A stretch of 64,000 nucleotides of DNA from Pteria penguin (Eukaryota > Mollusca > Bivalvia > Pterioida > Pteriidae): contig CM068581.1 in NCBI GenBank assembly GCA_035048485.1, positions 10,305,430-10,369,429 on the forward strand. The letters run 5' to 3'. Below, in pieces: positions 35,040 to 46,960 of this stretch; positions within the stretch are counted from its first letter, which is position 1; every line of letters starts with the position of its first letter. The position numbers were made by a program, and so were the translations under genes. Under the pieces are notes generated by a model. It did not search any database and had not been told where the DNA came from. It saw only the letters and a list, made by a program, of their open reading frames with translations.

Positions 35040-35460
35040 TTCTCAAAACAGAGACATATACATGTACATGGCGAGAAAAGACTTAGTATATGATAGTTAC
35101 CAACCGACTTATAGTTACATGTAGTTAATGGACAAATTCTCATTGGTTTTGAGATTTTCCACAACAATAATCTATATGAGCCCATGACAATAATTTAGTT
35201 ATCAAGTAATCATTGAATAATTATTAAATTCATATCATTTACAAATTCATTCTTCCATGATATTTCAATATTCGGGTTGTGTTCAGCAGTATACGATGGA
35301 TTGTAAATTAGAGGTCTTTCAAAATGGTGACAATGTGGATATATCCACCCATAGTTTTTTTTATTTCATCGGGAAAATTCAATTGATAACACGCGGTTCG
35401 ATCCATCCTTTACCGACTTCGAGCTAGAAAAACAACGGTAGGAAAGAATACCAAAAACGA
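35040..35460 (+). repeat. Composite of two dispersed repeats
   Basis: 35040-35215 matches 24140-24395 (TAGTTAATGGACAAATTCTC). 35203-35425 matches 30850-31105 (TATGGATTGTAAATTAGAGG). The two overlap at the TTATCAAG.AATCATT junction, which suggests that they are parts of one longer family. Confidence 0.75.
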
Positions 35461-35589
35461 CGAGACAAAACAATGTTTTTGCTATAAATGTGCGGACAGC
35501 CTGGGCATAAAATTGGATTTCAAAACCGAATACATTGTTAGAGGAGTACTTTGTGGTACCTGTTTCTATCAACAATACATGGGAACCAG

Positions 35590-35905
35590 AGCTAAATTAT
35601 TGGCTATGCCGTTTTATGAATGAGGCACGTTGTCAAGACGGTAAATAAATTTATCACTTATCTTTTAATAGATTTTCATGAAATAGATAAATACTTTTAA
35701 AATTGTTTCCATTCGAAACCTGGTGAAATAATGTCAAGAAAGGCATTCGAACCCATGATCTTTTTCATTTGAAAATTTACAGTTACGGTCGAAACTAATA
35801 CAATCTTAAGTACGAATGAAGAGCATCCGTTGAATGTAAGGTTCATTAAATGTTTAAATAGAATAACAATGGAATTTATAGTTGTTCGACGCTTTACAAT
35901 GCTCT
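35590..35905 (+). repeat. Second copy of the 34330-34640 segment
   Basis: See the first copy; this one lacks the MITE-bearing extension and ends at a junction with TTTTCTCGCCCCCTCGATATG, the inverse of 24200-24270. Confidence 0.8.
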
Positions 35906-36194
35906 TTTCTCGCCCCCTCGATATGCCCCCTCGCTTCGCTCGGGACCATATCTCGTGTACCAACCTTTACTTTTTACACCGATACGATCAAACCACGCGC
36001 GCGCCCTCTCAACTAGGCCAAAGGTAGATGTTGCGGAGAAAATTATCAAAAATAAGCTAACTTAGAGATAAACCGGGTAAATAAGAACTTCGGGATCTGA
36101 AAATGTATTCGAAATAATCATGGTTTTCGACACATGAGCTTTCGACACATACGGGGTAAATTTAATCATATTATTATGCAGGAAACTTTTCGGG

Positions 36195-36850
<656 letters not shown>

Positions 36851-36920
36851 GGGTATTTGGCGGTCCTCCATACGCTGGAGGAGGCTGGTATCCTGGGGGA
36901 GGGGGCGGGTATGCTGACAT
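36851..36920 (-). CDS. First coding exon, probable LITAF-like gene (A)
   Basis: ATG at 36920-36918; 23 codons plus one base, then a strong donor CCC|GTAAGTATC at 36850. The peptide is MSAYPPPPPGYQPPPAYGG followed by PPNT, a proline-rich tail with a PPAY motif, the usual N terminus of LITAF-domain proteins. The phase-1 end fits the phase-1 acceptor of the LITAF exon at 21342 on the same strand, so the two probably belong to one gene with a ~15.5 kb intron filled with LINEs, SINEs and MITEs. The exon is too short for ORF finders. A further, later exon with HxCPxC was not found. Confidence 0.65.
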
Positions 36921-37382
36921 ATTTTCTCCGTGAACTTTATTTCTATACTAGTACCCTTTATAACTTAGTTTCTTTCTAATGTATGTTTAATACTAAGATT
37001 TAAGTCACCATGCATGACTTAACATGAAAAGGAACGTAAACTTTATGCTTGCGTATTGTTATGCTGATCGATATACCATTACCATAAGTAACAAAGTAAA
37101 TAATCTTTTGGTATTTAATTTTCATTGATTCTGTATGGGGTATGCTTAAATTATGGATTGGGTATTTAAAGGCCACGACACAAAGGTCAAATATGCACAT
37201 TAGTATAAACATTAAAGGCAACGTTGCCAGAAAAAACCAAACAAACAAAGATTATACATTAAAATTTTTGACATGAAAAGGTATGTATTCTATTGCAGTA
37301 CATCCTCTAATCACAATTCACTTCTAAGCTGCAAATGATAAGTGACAGGAATTAGGTCACTGCCGAAATTCGTACTACTAAT
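36921..37382. other. Probable 5' flank of LITAF-like gene A
   Basis: Upstream of the exon on the minus strand. No clear promoter element could be supported. Small chance ORFs only. Confidence 0.35.
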
Positions 37383-37479
37383 GTCTTTTTCTAACTTTAA
37401 ATTTTTGTTATTTAAAGTGAGCACTATTAATAGTCATGTGCTCACTTTAAATAACAAAAATTTAAAGTTAGAAAAAGAC
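37383..37479. repeat. Perfect 42-bp inverted repeat
   Basis: Arms 37383-37424 and 37438-37479 are exact complements (GTCTTTTTCTAACTTT.../...AAAGTTAGAAAAAGAC) around a 13-base loop. Short foldback element or cruciform-forming sequence; no target duplication could be assigned. Confidence 0.9.
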
Positions 37480-38389
37480 ACTAAGTAAATTTCTCTAAAA
37501 ACATGTAGCCTGTTTCACCATCAATCGTAAGTGAACCCGTCTACGTAGTTGAACCCCTAAGCGCAACTTACGATGTAAATGCATTTCACTAAAAATCGTA
37601 AGCGTATATTTACAATGAAACTTCATCAAATGTTACGTGAAATGGTCGTTGATCTCGTGAGTACCTGATTTACAGGAGCAGTTATGGCTATATATACGAT
37701 TGTATATGTATGATCTATGGGAGTTCATACTAACAATCAGATGGAACGACGTTAAGGACTATTTCCTCTTTTGAAAAGGCTTCAACAAGGCACATCACAT
37801 AGTCCCTACCGTCCTGTTAGTCGGCATGCAACGTTTAAGTAAAAATCTGTAAAAGACTGTAGAAGGTCCTAATACAAGACTTACTGTCTTTTTGATGATC
37901 TCCGGGTCATTTTGTCGATGATGAAGGCATTTCACTATTTTGAAACCCGACGAGATAAACTTATCTGAACCTTAGACACTCATAAATTTGTACACAAGTG
38001 ACAAGATCACCGTAGAAACTAGGATGTTAAAATCCATTGGATACATATTGTTGCAAAATTAATATTTCCCAGTTTTGATAAAAGTTCTGAATTAGACCTA
38101 AAAATTTCTGAAGATTTTTCTATGTTTATGACTTGTAAACCTGAGTTGAAAGTTCCAATGTTATCTGTAATTTTGTTTTTGTATGAAAGTCCAAAACGTT
38201 AGTGCAAGCTCTGGCAAATCGAACCAACTAAATTATATAAATACCATATAAGGGGAGTCTAGGAACATCAGTGACCATTTAAATAGGGGAAATTTACCAT
38301 AGAAAATCTAAAATAGTCACGTTTATCGAAAATATTTGTATGAATTTTATTGTTATTGTTAAACATCTATTAGACAAGAATGAGCCTAA
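37480..38389. other. Nothing firmly recognised
   Basis: AT-rich; may include more of the LINE whose tail follows at 38390, but no motif could be confirmed. Confidence 0.35.
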
Positions 38390-38610
38390 AGTCCCAACTT
38401 ATTTCTACATATGAGAAAGGAAAGCACAAGCTTTACATGCTCTTCTTCGTCTGAGTTGCAGCTCTCTGAGCGCTGATCTATTTAACGACCACATTTCAGT
38501 AATAATAGATGTTCCTGTTCCTGACCACCACAGACTATTGAACACTATCTACTGCACTGCACCAATTATGTAACAGTACGCACTGAAAATATTCATAAAA
38601 TAAATGTAGC
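38390..38610 (+). pseudogene. LINE ORF2 C-terminal fragment
   Basis: Plus strand, with shifts: CAAGCTTTACATGC-type words encode QALHA..RLSCSSLSADLFNDHIS, then TIEHYLLHCTNYVTVRTENI. This is the RT-distal CxC..HyLL.C..Y...R region of CR1/Jockey-like LINEs. The inverted-LTR structure begins about 225 bp further on. Confidence 0.65.
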
Positions 38611-38898
38611 ATAGAATGCAGAAATTCTTCTAAGAGGTTTGTCCCTTGTACACTGACGAGGTCAACCATCGCATTACAACAGATATCAAGACAAAGGAGT
38701 TACAATATCAATTTCAATTTTCTCTTTCAGCCTTAAATTTATCTTTCTCCGTATTATTGTTAAATATGGTTTAGATTTAATTACAGTTGATATATACGAT
38801 GTACTGCTGTGGGTCTTCATCCTGTTGAGATTTATGTTGTATGGTGTTTTTCCACCAGTTGTTATATGGTATTTATTCAGTTATTCTCCACCAATATT

Positions 38899-39895
38899 TG
38901 TGTACTGTTTTTGTACAATGGTCTGGATGTGATTTTTATCTCAAATCACCTTGCGTTGCGGGTGAATTAACACAAATGGTATAACTCTCCCTTGGTCTTT
39001 AGCAAGGGTGTGATTGTGACTCCTGCTACCTCTCTATTGCTATTAGGCTTCTTGAAGTCTAAATGAAGACAAGTGAACAGTTTATAGTTTATTGTCACCG
39101 CAACTCTACATAGAATTAAAAGTAATCAGAAATATACAACATTATATTTAAAATTCACAATTACAATCAAATCAATCTATTATTATAATTAAACAATCAA
39201 ATAAACATTAAATTACAAAGTACTCTTTTAAACAGGTTATACACTTTACATTCAAATAAGAAGTAACTTCTAAAATATGTAATATACATATACATACCTA
39301 AATGAAGACAAGTGAACAGTTTATAGTTTATTGTCACCGCAACTGAGGTAGCCAAGGCCCCAAGGCTCTTTTTATACCCCAGGCCCGGTTTCTATGACAA
39401 TTTCTACTTGTTCCTCATTCAGTATGCTTACAACATGAGACACGTGGTCAGTATGTTTCATAAATTCTCTAATTTACTTACAATAAACAATTTATCAGCT
39501 TGACTTTATATTTAGAACTTTATCAAAACTTTATGTTGACCACTGTCAAATAGTTAATAAACTTTACGTCAAGAATTCTATAAAACTTGCATAATATGAG
39601 TTAAACATCAAAGCTTGACCCAATATCTCGATCACGATATTTCTAAGGTCCAATCACCGAACTTGCAAATGTTATAGTTTTCCGTCCAATCTATATTGAT
39701 TGACCTCTCACTCAAAATCTTGCATAAGATTTATCAAGACTTTATGAACAGTACAATTTCCTGTTTACAATTTCGATACTCACACTCGTTTCAATACACA
39801 ATGTTTACAATTGATAATAACAAGGTAATTCACAATTCTCATAAAGTAATTGTACAAAATTACACATTCCATATATGCTGATAATGCATTTCACA
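38899..39895 (-). repeat. LTR, reversed (left)
   Basis: Complement of 45196-46190, near-identical. Reading on the minus strand it starts TGTGAAATGC, has a TATAAAA box in GGGGTATAAAAAGAGCC, AATAAA soon after, an internally duplicated segment, and ends CAGTACACA. Sequence after its end, TATTGGTGGAGAAT, lies outside the element (left of 38899). Confidence 0.85.
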
Positions 39896-39996
39896 ATGAC
39901 TTTAGCTGAAGATTACCAAACTCATCTAATTCTCATGTTACTCATTCAAATGTCATTAAGTTGCAAAATTTTAATTTTTAAAATTTTAAAATTTAG

Positions 39997-40738
39997 TTGA
40001 GTTTTTTCAAAATGACGGATTCGCAAACGATTGCTGCATTTCCAGTTTACATGGATCCAATACCACAACAATGGTTTTTTCAACTATCTTCCACTGTAAA
40101 AAATAATCTGAAGTCTTTAAAAGATGCATTTTTAGCTAGGTTTTCAGTGAAAAAAGCACATTTTGATGTTAATCTGTTGCATGTACAACAAAAAAATAGA
40201 TGAGTCAAGTGAAGATTTTTTAGCAAGAGTCTATAAACTTACTAATGAATATGATATTCCAAACCATCTTTTAGTAGGAATAACGCTGCAAGGTTTAAAA
40301 ACAGAAATTAGAAAAAGTGTTATGCCACAAAAACCAGAAAATCTTGAACAATTACGCGAAATGGCTATTGTTGCGGATAGAACAGTTAAATCCACAGGTT
40401 CTTTTTAAGACACATTTGCTTTGTCACTTCAAAACATGGAAGAAAGATTAATGTCCAATCTCACTGACAAATTTGAAACATCATTGGCTGCAGTATCGCA
40501 GAGAAATTTTCAAAGACCGCAATATAATACGAACCAAAATACAAATTTCAGAAAATCTTTAAGAAATTACAACAATCAAAATTCTCAAAATTATAAATAT
40601 GATTATCAAAAACAGAATCAAACAAAATGTCAAGGTTGTGGTGGAACATGCGTGGATAGAGCACAATGTAGAGCCAAAGGAAAAACGTGTCATAAATGCT
40701 AAAAACCAAATCACTTTCAAAGTGTATGTCGTTCGGGT
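39997..40738 (+). pseudogene. Gag-like capsid/nucleocapsid, truncated and broken
   Basis: Begins inside a capsid-like region (IPQQWFFQLSSTVKNNL, SLKDAFLARFSVKKAHFD), shifts frame near 40195 to DESSEDFLARVYKLTNEYD and ITLQGLKTEIRKSVMPQ, has a TAA near 40406, then an Asn/Gln-rich linker and a zinc-knuckle part CQGCGGTCVDRAQC and CHKC-stop-KPNHFQSVC. The second knuckle (CX2CX4HX4C) is cut by the TAA at 40700-40702. The usual N-terminal part of Gag is missing because an LTR, in reverse, abuts at 39897. It would coat RNA in a virus-like particle if intact. Ty3/Gypsy-type by its order with the protease. Confidence 0.8.
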
Positions 40739-40870
40739 ATTCGGTCGCAAATGAATTCGCGCTAGGGGTACGCGCCTGTCCCTGGGTGTTTTCTCAAGGA
40801 TGGGCATAGTAAAGGCAAAATAGCTGTATTAGGACTTACGACGACCCTAAACTCCAAAAATACTATCAAT

Positions 40871-41341
40871 GTGAACATAGGAATGAAAAAGACCAAAGCT
40901 TTAGTTGACACAGGCTCACAACTTACTTTGATAAGTCATGTATTTTTCAATAACTCTGAACTTGTACATAATTCCTTATCACAACCAGACTATGATTTAA
41001 TCAGAGGAGTTTCAGGCAAACATTTACCAATATGTGGAAAAATTAAAATGCCAATTACCATAGAAAACCAAACATTTTGGACTAATGTGCACATAGTTAA
41101 AGGTCTGGATCATTCTATGATTTTAGGTTTAGATTTTATGGAAAAACATGACGTATCTCTCAACTTAAGAGCGAAAACTATCAAAATAGCAGAGTCAAGT
41201 GTAACTTTACCTATGGAAACAAAACTTCACTTTGCTAGAACGGCTCAAAAGGTAGTTATTCCAGCAAATCATGAAACGTTAATTCCACTGAAAATATCTC
41301 GTTTAAAAAGAAAACAGTACACAAATATTGGTGGAGAATAA
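40871..41341 (+). CDS. Retroviral-type aspartic protease, open
   Basis: Open frame of 156 codons. The active site reads KKTKALVDTGSQLTLIS (DTG at the usual place), followed by a flap region and the second conserved motif SMILGLDFMEKHDVSLN. The reading frame continues through RLKRKQYTNIGGE, but the last residues come from LTR-end/PBS sequence, so the natural join to reverse transcriptase has been lost. It processes Gag-Pol polyproteins in LTR elements. This is the only long intact domain of the gag-pol part. Confidence 0.85.
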   Translation: MNIGMKKTKALVDTGSQLTLISHVFFNNSELVHNSLSQPDYDLIRGVSGKHLPICGKIKMPITIENQTFWTNVHIVKGLDHSMILGLDFMEKHDVSLNLRAKTIKIAESSVTLPMETKLHFARTAQKVVIPANHETLIPLKISRLKRKQYTNIGGE

Positions 41342-41390
41342 CTGAATAAATACCATATAACAACTGGTGGAAAAACACCATACAACAACT
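41311..41390 (+). repeat. Internal copy of LTR end, PBS-like and leader
   Basis: AAAACAGTACACAAATATTGG, TGGAGAATAACTG and CAACTGGTGGAAAAACA match, in order, the right end of the element (46177-46256) and the complement of its left end. TGGTGGAGAAT is complementary to a tRNA 3' end (...ATTCTCCACCA), as expected for a primer-binding site. Its place between protease and env replaces the whole pol region; the junction shares AAAACAGTA with the protease codons, consistent with template switching at microhomology. Confidence 0.8.
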
Positions 41391-41454
41391 GGTGGAGAAT
41401 CTAAATCCGATTTCCTTGGTGGTTGTGACGTGCGCTGATTAATACATAGTCGTT

Positions 41455-44121
41455 ATGGAACTTAGGAATAAGACATTATCAAATAGTAATTTCAGGGGAC
41501 TGTATCCCACAACACCGGGAAGGGAGGAGACGCACTACTCACCTCTAAACCCCTCACCAACCGTACGAATGTTACGATCGGCAAGAGAAACAATAGAGAA
41601 GAGACAGGAAGAGGAAAGATCACCGGAACCGTCAGCGCCTACGCCAACGGTGCCCACTAGACCAATAAATTCAGGAGCAGGGGAAGGAGCAACAGCAACT
41701 CCAAAAAGTGGATGGCCCACAGTGTTACTATTGATGCTAAGTTTGAGTTACCTTGCTGCTGATGTACCCACTGGTCAACAAAAACATCTTCATGTAGATA
41801 AATCGATTCATAGATTGAATTATGGGGTTATTTTCAAAGGTGTAGACAACCTTGTTCTGACAAACGAATATTGGAGACAAACTTATGAAATCATTTTACC
41901 TAGACCTCCCCCAAGTAAGGAGATATCGGCGGATTGTTTAACACTTACCTCAAGAGTTTGTAATACATACATGAGATTTGTTAATCAAATAACAGATTTA
42001 CAACATAATACACTGGTTGAATTTAACCACACTAATGAATTTATCAATGAAAACGTTCCATATCTCCATTTGACAGATCGCACAAGAAAAGTTTTGTTAC
42101 CATTTGTAGGTGAAATGTCTAAAAATTTCTTTGGCACAGCAACAATGGAAGATGTAAATATTCTTAAAGCCCATATAAACGCACTAACACGAAATAGCAT
42201 TAAGATTGCTAAGTTCATGAAAATGCAAACAAATCACTTTTCCTCATATATGGTCACAACAAACAAACGAGTCGATAATCTTAGAACAAATGTAATGCAA
42301 AACTTTGAAGCAATAACAAATTTATCTAAAGTCATATCACAACAAATACAACAATCCCAAGCAGGAATATTAGAATTATCAGATATTTACTACAAACATT
42401 TAGCGATGTCGAATAAGTTGATCAAACAATACCAATTGTTACAAGAATCCATTATTGCATTGATTGAAGGTGAAATCTCTCCAGCACTTATTTCAAAACA
42501 AACGCTTGAAAATTCCACTACTGAAATATCCAAAATCCTTGCCAAAGAATATTCAAATTTTTATTTGACGATAACTGAACCTGAATATTATTATAAGCAT
42601 GGTCAATTTGTATTTGGCCACAGGTTTGGAACAATCTATATCACAGTAAAATTTCCGATTTCACATGAAAAGGAACCACTTCAATTATTTCAAGTTATTT
42701 CCATGCCTGTCCCAGTAAATGATACATCCAAACATGCAACACAACTTTTGGATCTCCCAGAGTATTTAGCCATAACTTCTCATCAACAATTTTATCTAAC
42801 TCTGAATAAGGCAGACTTAGCTACTTGTCATAAACATCATTTATTCTTATGCAAATTCAATACAGCATTTAAACCAGTTACAGAGAAATCTTGAATAATG
42901 AGCTTGTTTGCGAATGATAAACATTCTGTTGACAAATTATGTGACTTTAGATTTCAAATAAATCTATTAGATCCCACGGTCATTGAATTAAACGCTGGTA
43001 CTGCGTTGATATATAACACTTACAATCTAGTTATCGATTGCCCACACAATAGAACGATATTACAAGGATGTTCCATGTGTGTGTTAGAATTACCTTGTCG
43101 ATGTTCGATTAATACAAAGTATTGGTATTTTCCCCACGATTGATTAAATGTCAATTAAACAACCAAATAGAAGTTTTTCATCCTATAAATTTAGCATTAT
43201 TGCAACAATTTTTCAATACTTCAAAGTTACTTGCGCTAAGACCTGATACCATGTTTGCATCACCACTCAATGTCATCCTACCTAGTTTTAATTTATATAA
43301 ACATAAATTTCAAGAAAGGTTAACGGTAGATGCGAAATTGCATCTTAATATGAAGAAAATGGCAAAAGCTGCTAAAACAGATGAACAGGTTTTTCAAACC
43401 CTGACTGAACCGTTACTCAATGGAGACTTAGATATCAGTTCTTCATGGCCAACTACCAATGACATTATGACTTATGTATCAGTAGCACTGACAACATTAG
43501 CAATGTTAGGATGTGGTTATTTATATATGAAACTGAGAAAACTCACAGCGATGTTCTTTGTATTTCAACAAACTCAATATGTGAAAGCGATTTTCCAACT
43601 ATGTGTTCATAAAACCAACTACAGAATCTCCCATAAATACATTAGACAAGATTCAAGAAAATCTTAAATGGGATCACATTATAGTTGCTCTGACATTGAT
43701 AACATTAGGATTCATAATCAATATTGTCATTAAGATATACAAACGACAGAAATGCGGAACCACTATTATACTTGAATTGACTTCAGGAACAACGTGTGCG
43801 ATAATTCCACTTTTAACGTTGCCACTTTGCCCATCTTTGTTAGAAATAAATCCACCGAGTGCGATTACTAACATAATTCTTACTGAATTTCCGAAATGCA
43901 AATTACAAATGGATTGGAAAGATTTCACGGTAACAAACAAGTTACAATTTTCTACGTTGAACGTTCCGACCACTATAAAACTATCATTCTTTCATCACTT
44001 TCGCTTGTCGAAAATCATAAAACAACCGTACATGGCCTACATTCTCTTGAAGCATGGCAGTATCACTATGCCTATTCCGAATATGTCAATGCAAAAATGT
44101 TTTGATTATTACAAAAACTAA
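41455..44121 (+). pseudogene. Env-like membrane glycoprotein, broken
   Basis: Envelope-like protein of a mollusc LTR retroelement. The first open segment (41455-42894, 479 codons) has a charged, Pro-rich leader, a hydrophobic signal-like segment at residues ~87-102, a dibasic site followed by a hydrophobic fusion-peptide-like segment with FFGTAT at ~210-230, and coiled-coil-like sequence at ~235-330. A TGA at 42892-42894 is followed in the same frame to 43143 (Cys-rich); a shift leads to 43122-43667, with a membrane anchor at about 43468-43545, and another shift to 43603-44121, which has a second hydrophobic segment and a long basic tail. So one stop and two shifts; not functional as it stands. 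Class of fusion protein not determined. Confidence 0.75.
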
Positions 44122-44510
44122 ATCTCCATATTTCATTCATATTAATGGTACAGATTAAGAATAAGAATGTATATTTGTGATCAGATACATGAAAAGTTTC
44201 AGCCTGAGAATAACCGGTGGGATTTTCATGGATATCTGTATCACTATGCAATATGCAAATAAATATGTTTACCTTTAAGCAAATATAAAAAAAATCATGG
44301 TTAGGTGTGTATACCAAATAAGCATTAACAATAGGTACAATTTATTAGGCATAGGGCATTTATTGATTAGTGAGGAGAAAATTTGAGATGAATTATAACA
44401 ATTGTCGTTATAAATATTTTTTCTTATTATACAGATAGAAGAAATGGAGTAATATATTTTCAATTTGAAAATGAATCTGTGAAAATGTACAGAGGTACCA
44501 AATTGTTTAA

Positions 44511-44903
44511 AAAATTAATTCAACATTCACAACTGATAGAAATGTACATTTATATGCCTATTTACTTGAAGAACAAGATAGTTGCGTAGAAGATTTATAT
44601 AGATTTATAGACATTTTAGGCTATTTATTAATAGATGAACAAACAGCAAGAAAAATTATACCTATAAATATAACTCTTAAAATGATAAGGTGTTATTTAC
44701 CATTTTATTATAAAGCGTTACAACATGGTCATATAAATATTGTTAAAGAAGCATTTATAGAATGTGGCTTACCTTTAAAATATTGCGAAAATGATGGTAA
44801 ACTTGCATATCGTAAATTTTTGAAAAGATTAAGGAGCTATAGAAGGTTACAAATTTATAAAAAAGAAAAAGACGGTTTTTATATACCTTTACGCAAAAAT
44901 TAA
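44511..44903 (+). other. Unassigned ORF downstream of env
   Basis: Open from 44511 to the TAA at 44903 (130 codons stop to stop); the first ATG in it is at 44682. The product is Leu/Ile-rich then strongly basic at the end (RKFLKRLRSYRRLQIYKKEK). No recognised domain. It lies in the env-LTR interval of the retroelement, where accessory genes sit in complex retroviruses, and codon content matches env. It could also be a captured or vestigial segment. Confidence 0.4.
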
Positions 44904-45195
44904 TTTGAGGCGTCAGGAGACCCAGTTACATGGTAGATTATCTTATATTGTTATGCATATAGGTTGTGGTGTTGTATTTTTGTATGTATTCATATAATTA
45001 ATTGATACATGGTGTAAAATTTCAACGATGAAACAACAATAATCACATTTATTAAAATCAGTAAAAGAAAGAAACGAAATGAAAGAATTAAATTTGAGAG
45101 CACCAAATTTTTTTAGGCGTGAAAGTAATTTTAGTACTGATTATTGATGTTTCTAACATTTATTACATGTTGTTTATTGTACTATATATATATAT

Positions 45196-46190
45196 TGTGA
45201 AATGCATTATCAGCATATATGGAATGTGTAATTTTGTACAATTACTTTATGAGAATTGTGAATTACCTTGTTATTATCAATTGTAAACATTGTGTATTGA
45301 AACGAGTGTGAGTATCGAAATTGTAAACAGGAAATTGTACTGTTCATAAAGTCTTGATAAATCTTATGCAAGATTTTGAGTGAGAGGTCAATCAATATAG
45401 ATTGGACGGAAAACTATAACATTTGCAAGTTCGGTGATTGGACCTTAGAAATATCGTGATCGAGATATTGGGTCAAGCTTTGATGTTTAACTCATATTAT
45501 GCAAGTTTTATAGAATTCTTGACGTAAAGTTTATTAACTATTTGACAGTGGTCAACATAAAGTTTTGATAAAGTTCTAAATATAAAGTCAAGCTGATAAA
45601 TTGTTTATTGTAAGTAAATTAGAGAATTTATGAAACATACTGACCACGTGTCTCATGTCGTAAGCATACTGAATGAGGAACAAGTAGAAATTGTCATAGA
45701 AACCGGGCCTGGGGTATAAAAAGAGCCTTGGGGCCTTGGCTACCTCAGTTGCAGTGACAATAAACTATAAACTGTTCACTTGTCTTCATTTAGGTATGTA
45801 TATGTATATTACATATTTTAGATGTTACTTCTTATTTGAATGTAAAGTGTATAACCTGTTTAAAAGAGTATTTTGTGATTTAATGTTTATTTGATTGTTT
45901 AATTATAATAATAGATTGATTTGATTGTAATTGTGAATTTTAAATATAATGTTGTATATTTCTGATTACTTTTAATTCTATGTGGAGTTGCGGTGACAAT
46001 AAACTATAAACTGTTCACTTGTCTTCATTTAGACCTCAAGAAGCCTAATAGCAATAGAGAGGTAGCAGGAGTCACAATCACACCCTTGCTAGACCAAGGG
46101 AGAGTTATACCATTTGTGTTAATTCACCCGCAACGCAAGGTGATTTGAGATAAAAATCACATCCAGACCATTGTACAAAAACAGTACACA
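45196..46190 (+). repeat. LTR, forward (right)
   Basis: Starts TGTGAAATGC and ends CAGTACACA. TATAAAA at 45715-45721 and AATAAA at 45759-45764 give the usual U3-R layout. A segment of about 48 bp with GACAATAAACTATAAACTG and TTCACTTGTCTTCATTTAG occurs twice (about 45748-45794 and 45986-46032), 238 bp apart; the first copy is followed by GTATGT, resembling a splice donor. PBS-like TGGTGGAGAAT follows at 46196, on the outer side. Confidence 0.85.
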
Positions 46191-46256
46191 AATATTGGTG
46201 GAGAATAACTGAATAAATACCATATAACAACTGGTGGAAAAACATCATACAACAAC

Positions 46257-46960
46257 TATATTAATTTATGGAAGGGGAAGACTTAATGTAAGTTTAATTT
46301 CTTATTGTCTAATCCTTAAGATACTTCATCTATAACCGCATAATCGTGTAAAATTATTCAATAAATGCAGTTTAAACCAAGGGATTAATTCTGTGTGCTA
46401 CCAAGTGACATTCCTTTTGCTACTAAGTAAGTGACTTATTATTCGTGATACTTAGTGAAAAAAATCATTGTGCAACCAATTGAATAATTCCTTATTGCCA
46501 ACTTTCCGTTTTTCATGAAGACATAACTACATATGTTTCTTTGTATTTCTGTTTATCTTATGCTTTGTCGATATATTTCAGTCCAACTCGCATATTCCAC
46601 AACCACAGAGACAATTAAGACTGCACACTCACAAAGATATTTTAAGACTGCACACCACAAAGATATACTAACGGAAAAAAGAAACTGTTTATAGGAATCT
46701 TTCACCAATTTCAAAAGAATTTGAGGTACTTCATGATATTTTCACCACTTGTTAAATGAAGCATGAAGGGAGTGTTCGCATAGTCAAAAATTTTAATATC
46801 CGAGTCAACGCGCTTAAATAAGAATTTCACGATTTTTTTAGTTTATTTGATACAGGCGGCACGTGGTTGGAAAGGAGTTCGAAAATTTTGTCATTGTGGG
46901 CTTACTATCTTTATCTAATCAGAAAAACAATCGGTTTTTGCAAAACACTTCGGATAAAAC
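46257..46960. other. Flank of retroelement and Tc1 5' region
   Basis: AT-rich. A direct repeat AAGACTGCACAC..CACAAAGATAT occurs at 46616-46665. It should contain the left end of the Tc1-type element, but I could not match terminal inverted repeats. Confidence 0.4.

Larger units (their letters stand above)
38836..46253 (+). mobile_element. Retroelement with INVERTED LTRs: gag-pro-env, no pol
   Basis: A 7418-bp structure bounded by inverted repeats of about 1060 bp (38836-39897 and 45194-46253). Each repeat holds one LTR with TGTG...CACA ends (38899-39895 reversed; 45196-46190 forward) plus about 60 bp of PBS/leader-like sequence on its OUTER side. The interior (39898-45193) encodes, on the plus strand, a gag lacking its N-terminal part, an aspartic protease, an 80-bp copy of the LTR-end/PBS/leader, a broken env and an extra ORF. 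No RT, RNase H or integrase is present: protease and env are only about 110 bp apart. Normal LTR elements have direct LTRs. This arrangement suggests a rearranged or template-switched product of a Ty3-like env-bearing element. No target duplication was found. Confidence 0.8.

Noticed and set aside
38836..46253. DIRS or Polinton element because of the inverted ends
   Set aside because: The ends carry LTR signals (TATA, AATAAA, TG/CA, PBS), the interior has zinc-knuckle gag, DTG protease and env, and no tyrosine recombinase, PolB or packaging ATPase.
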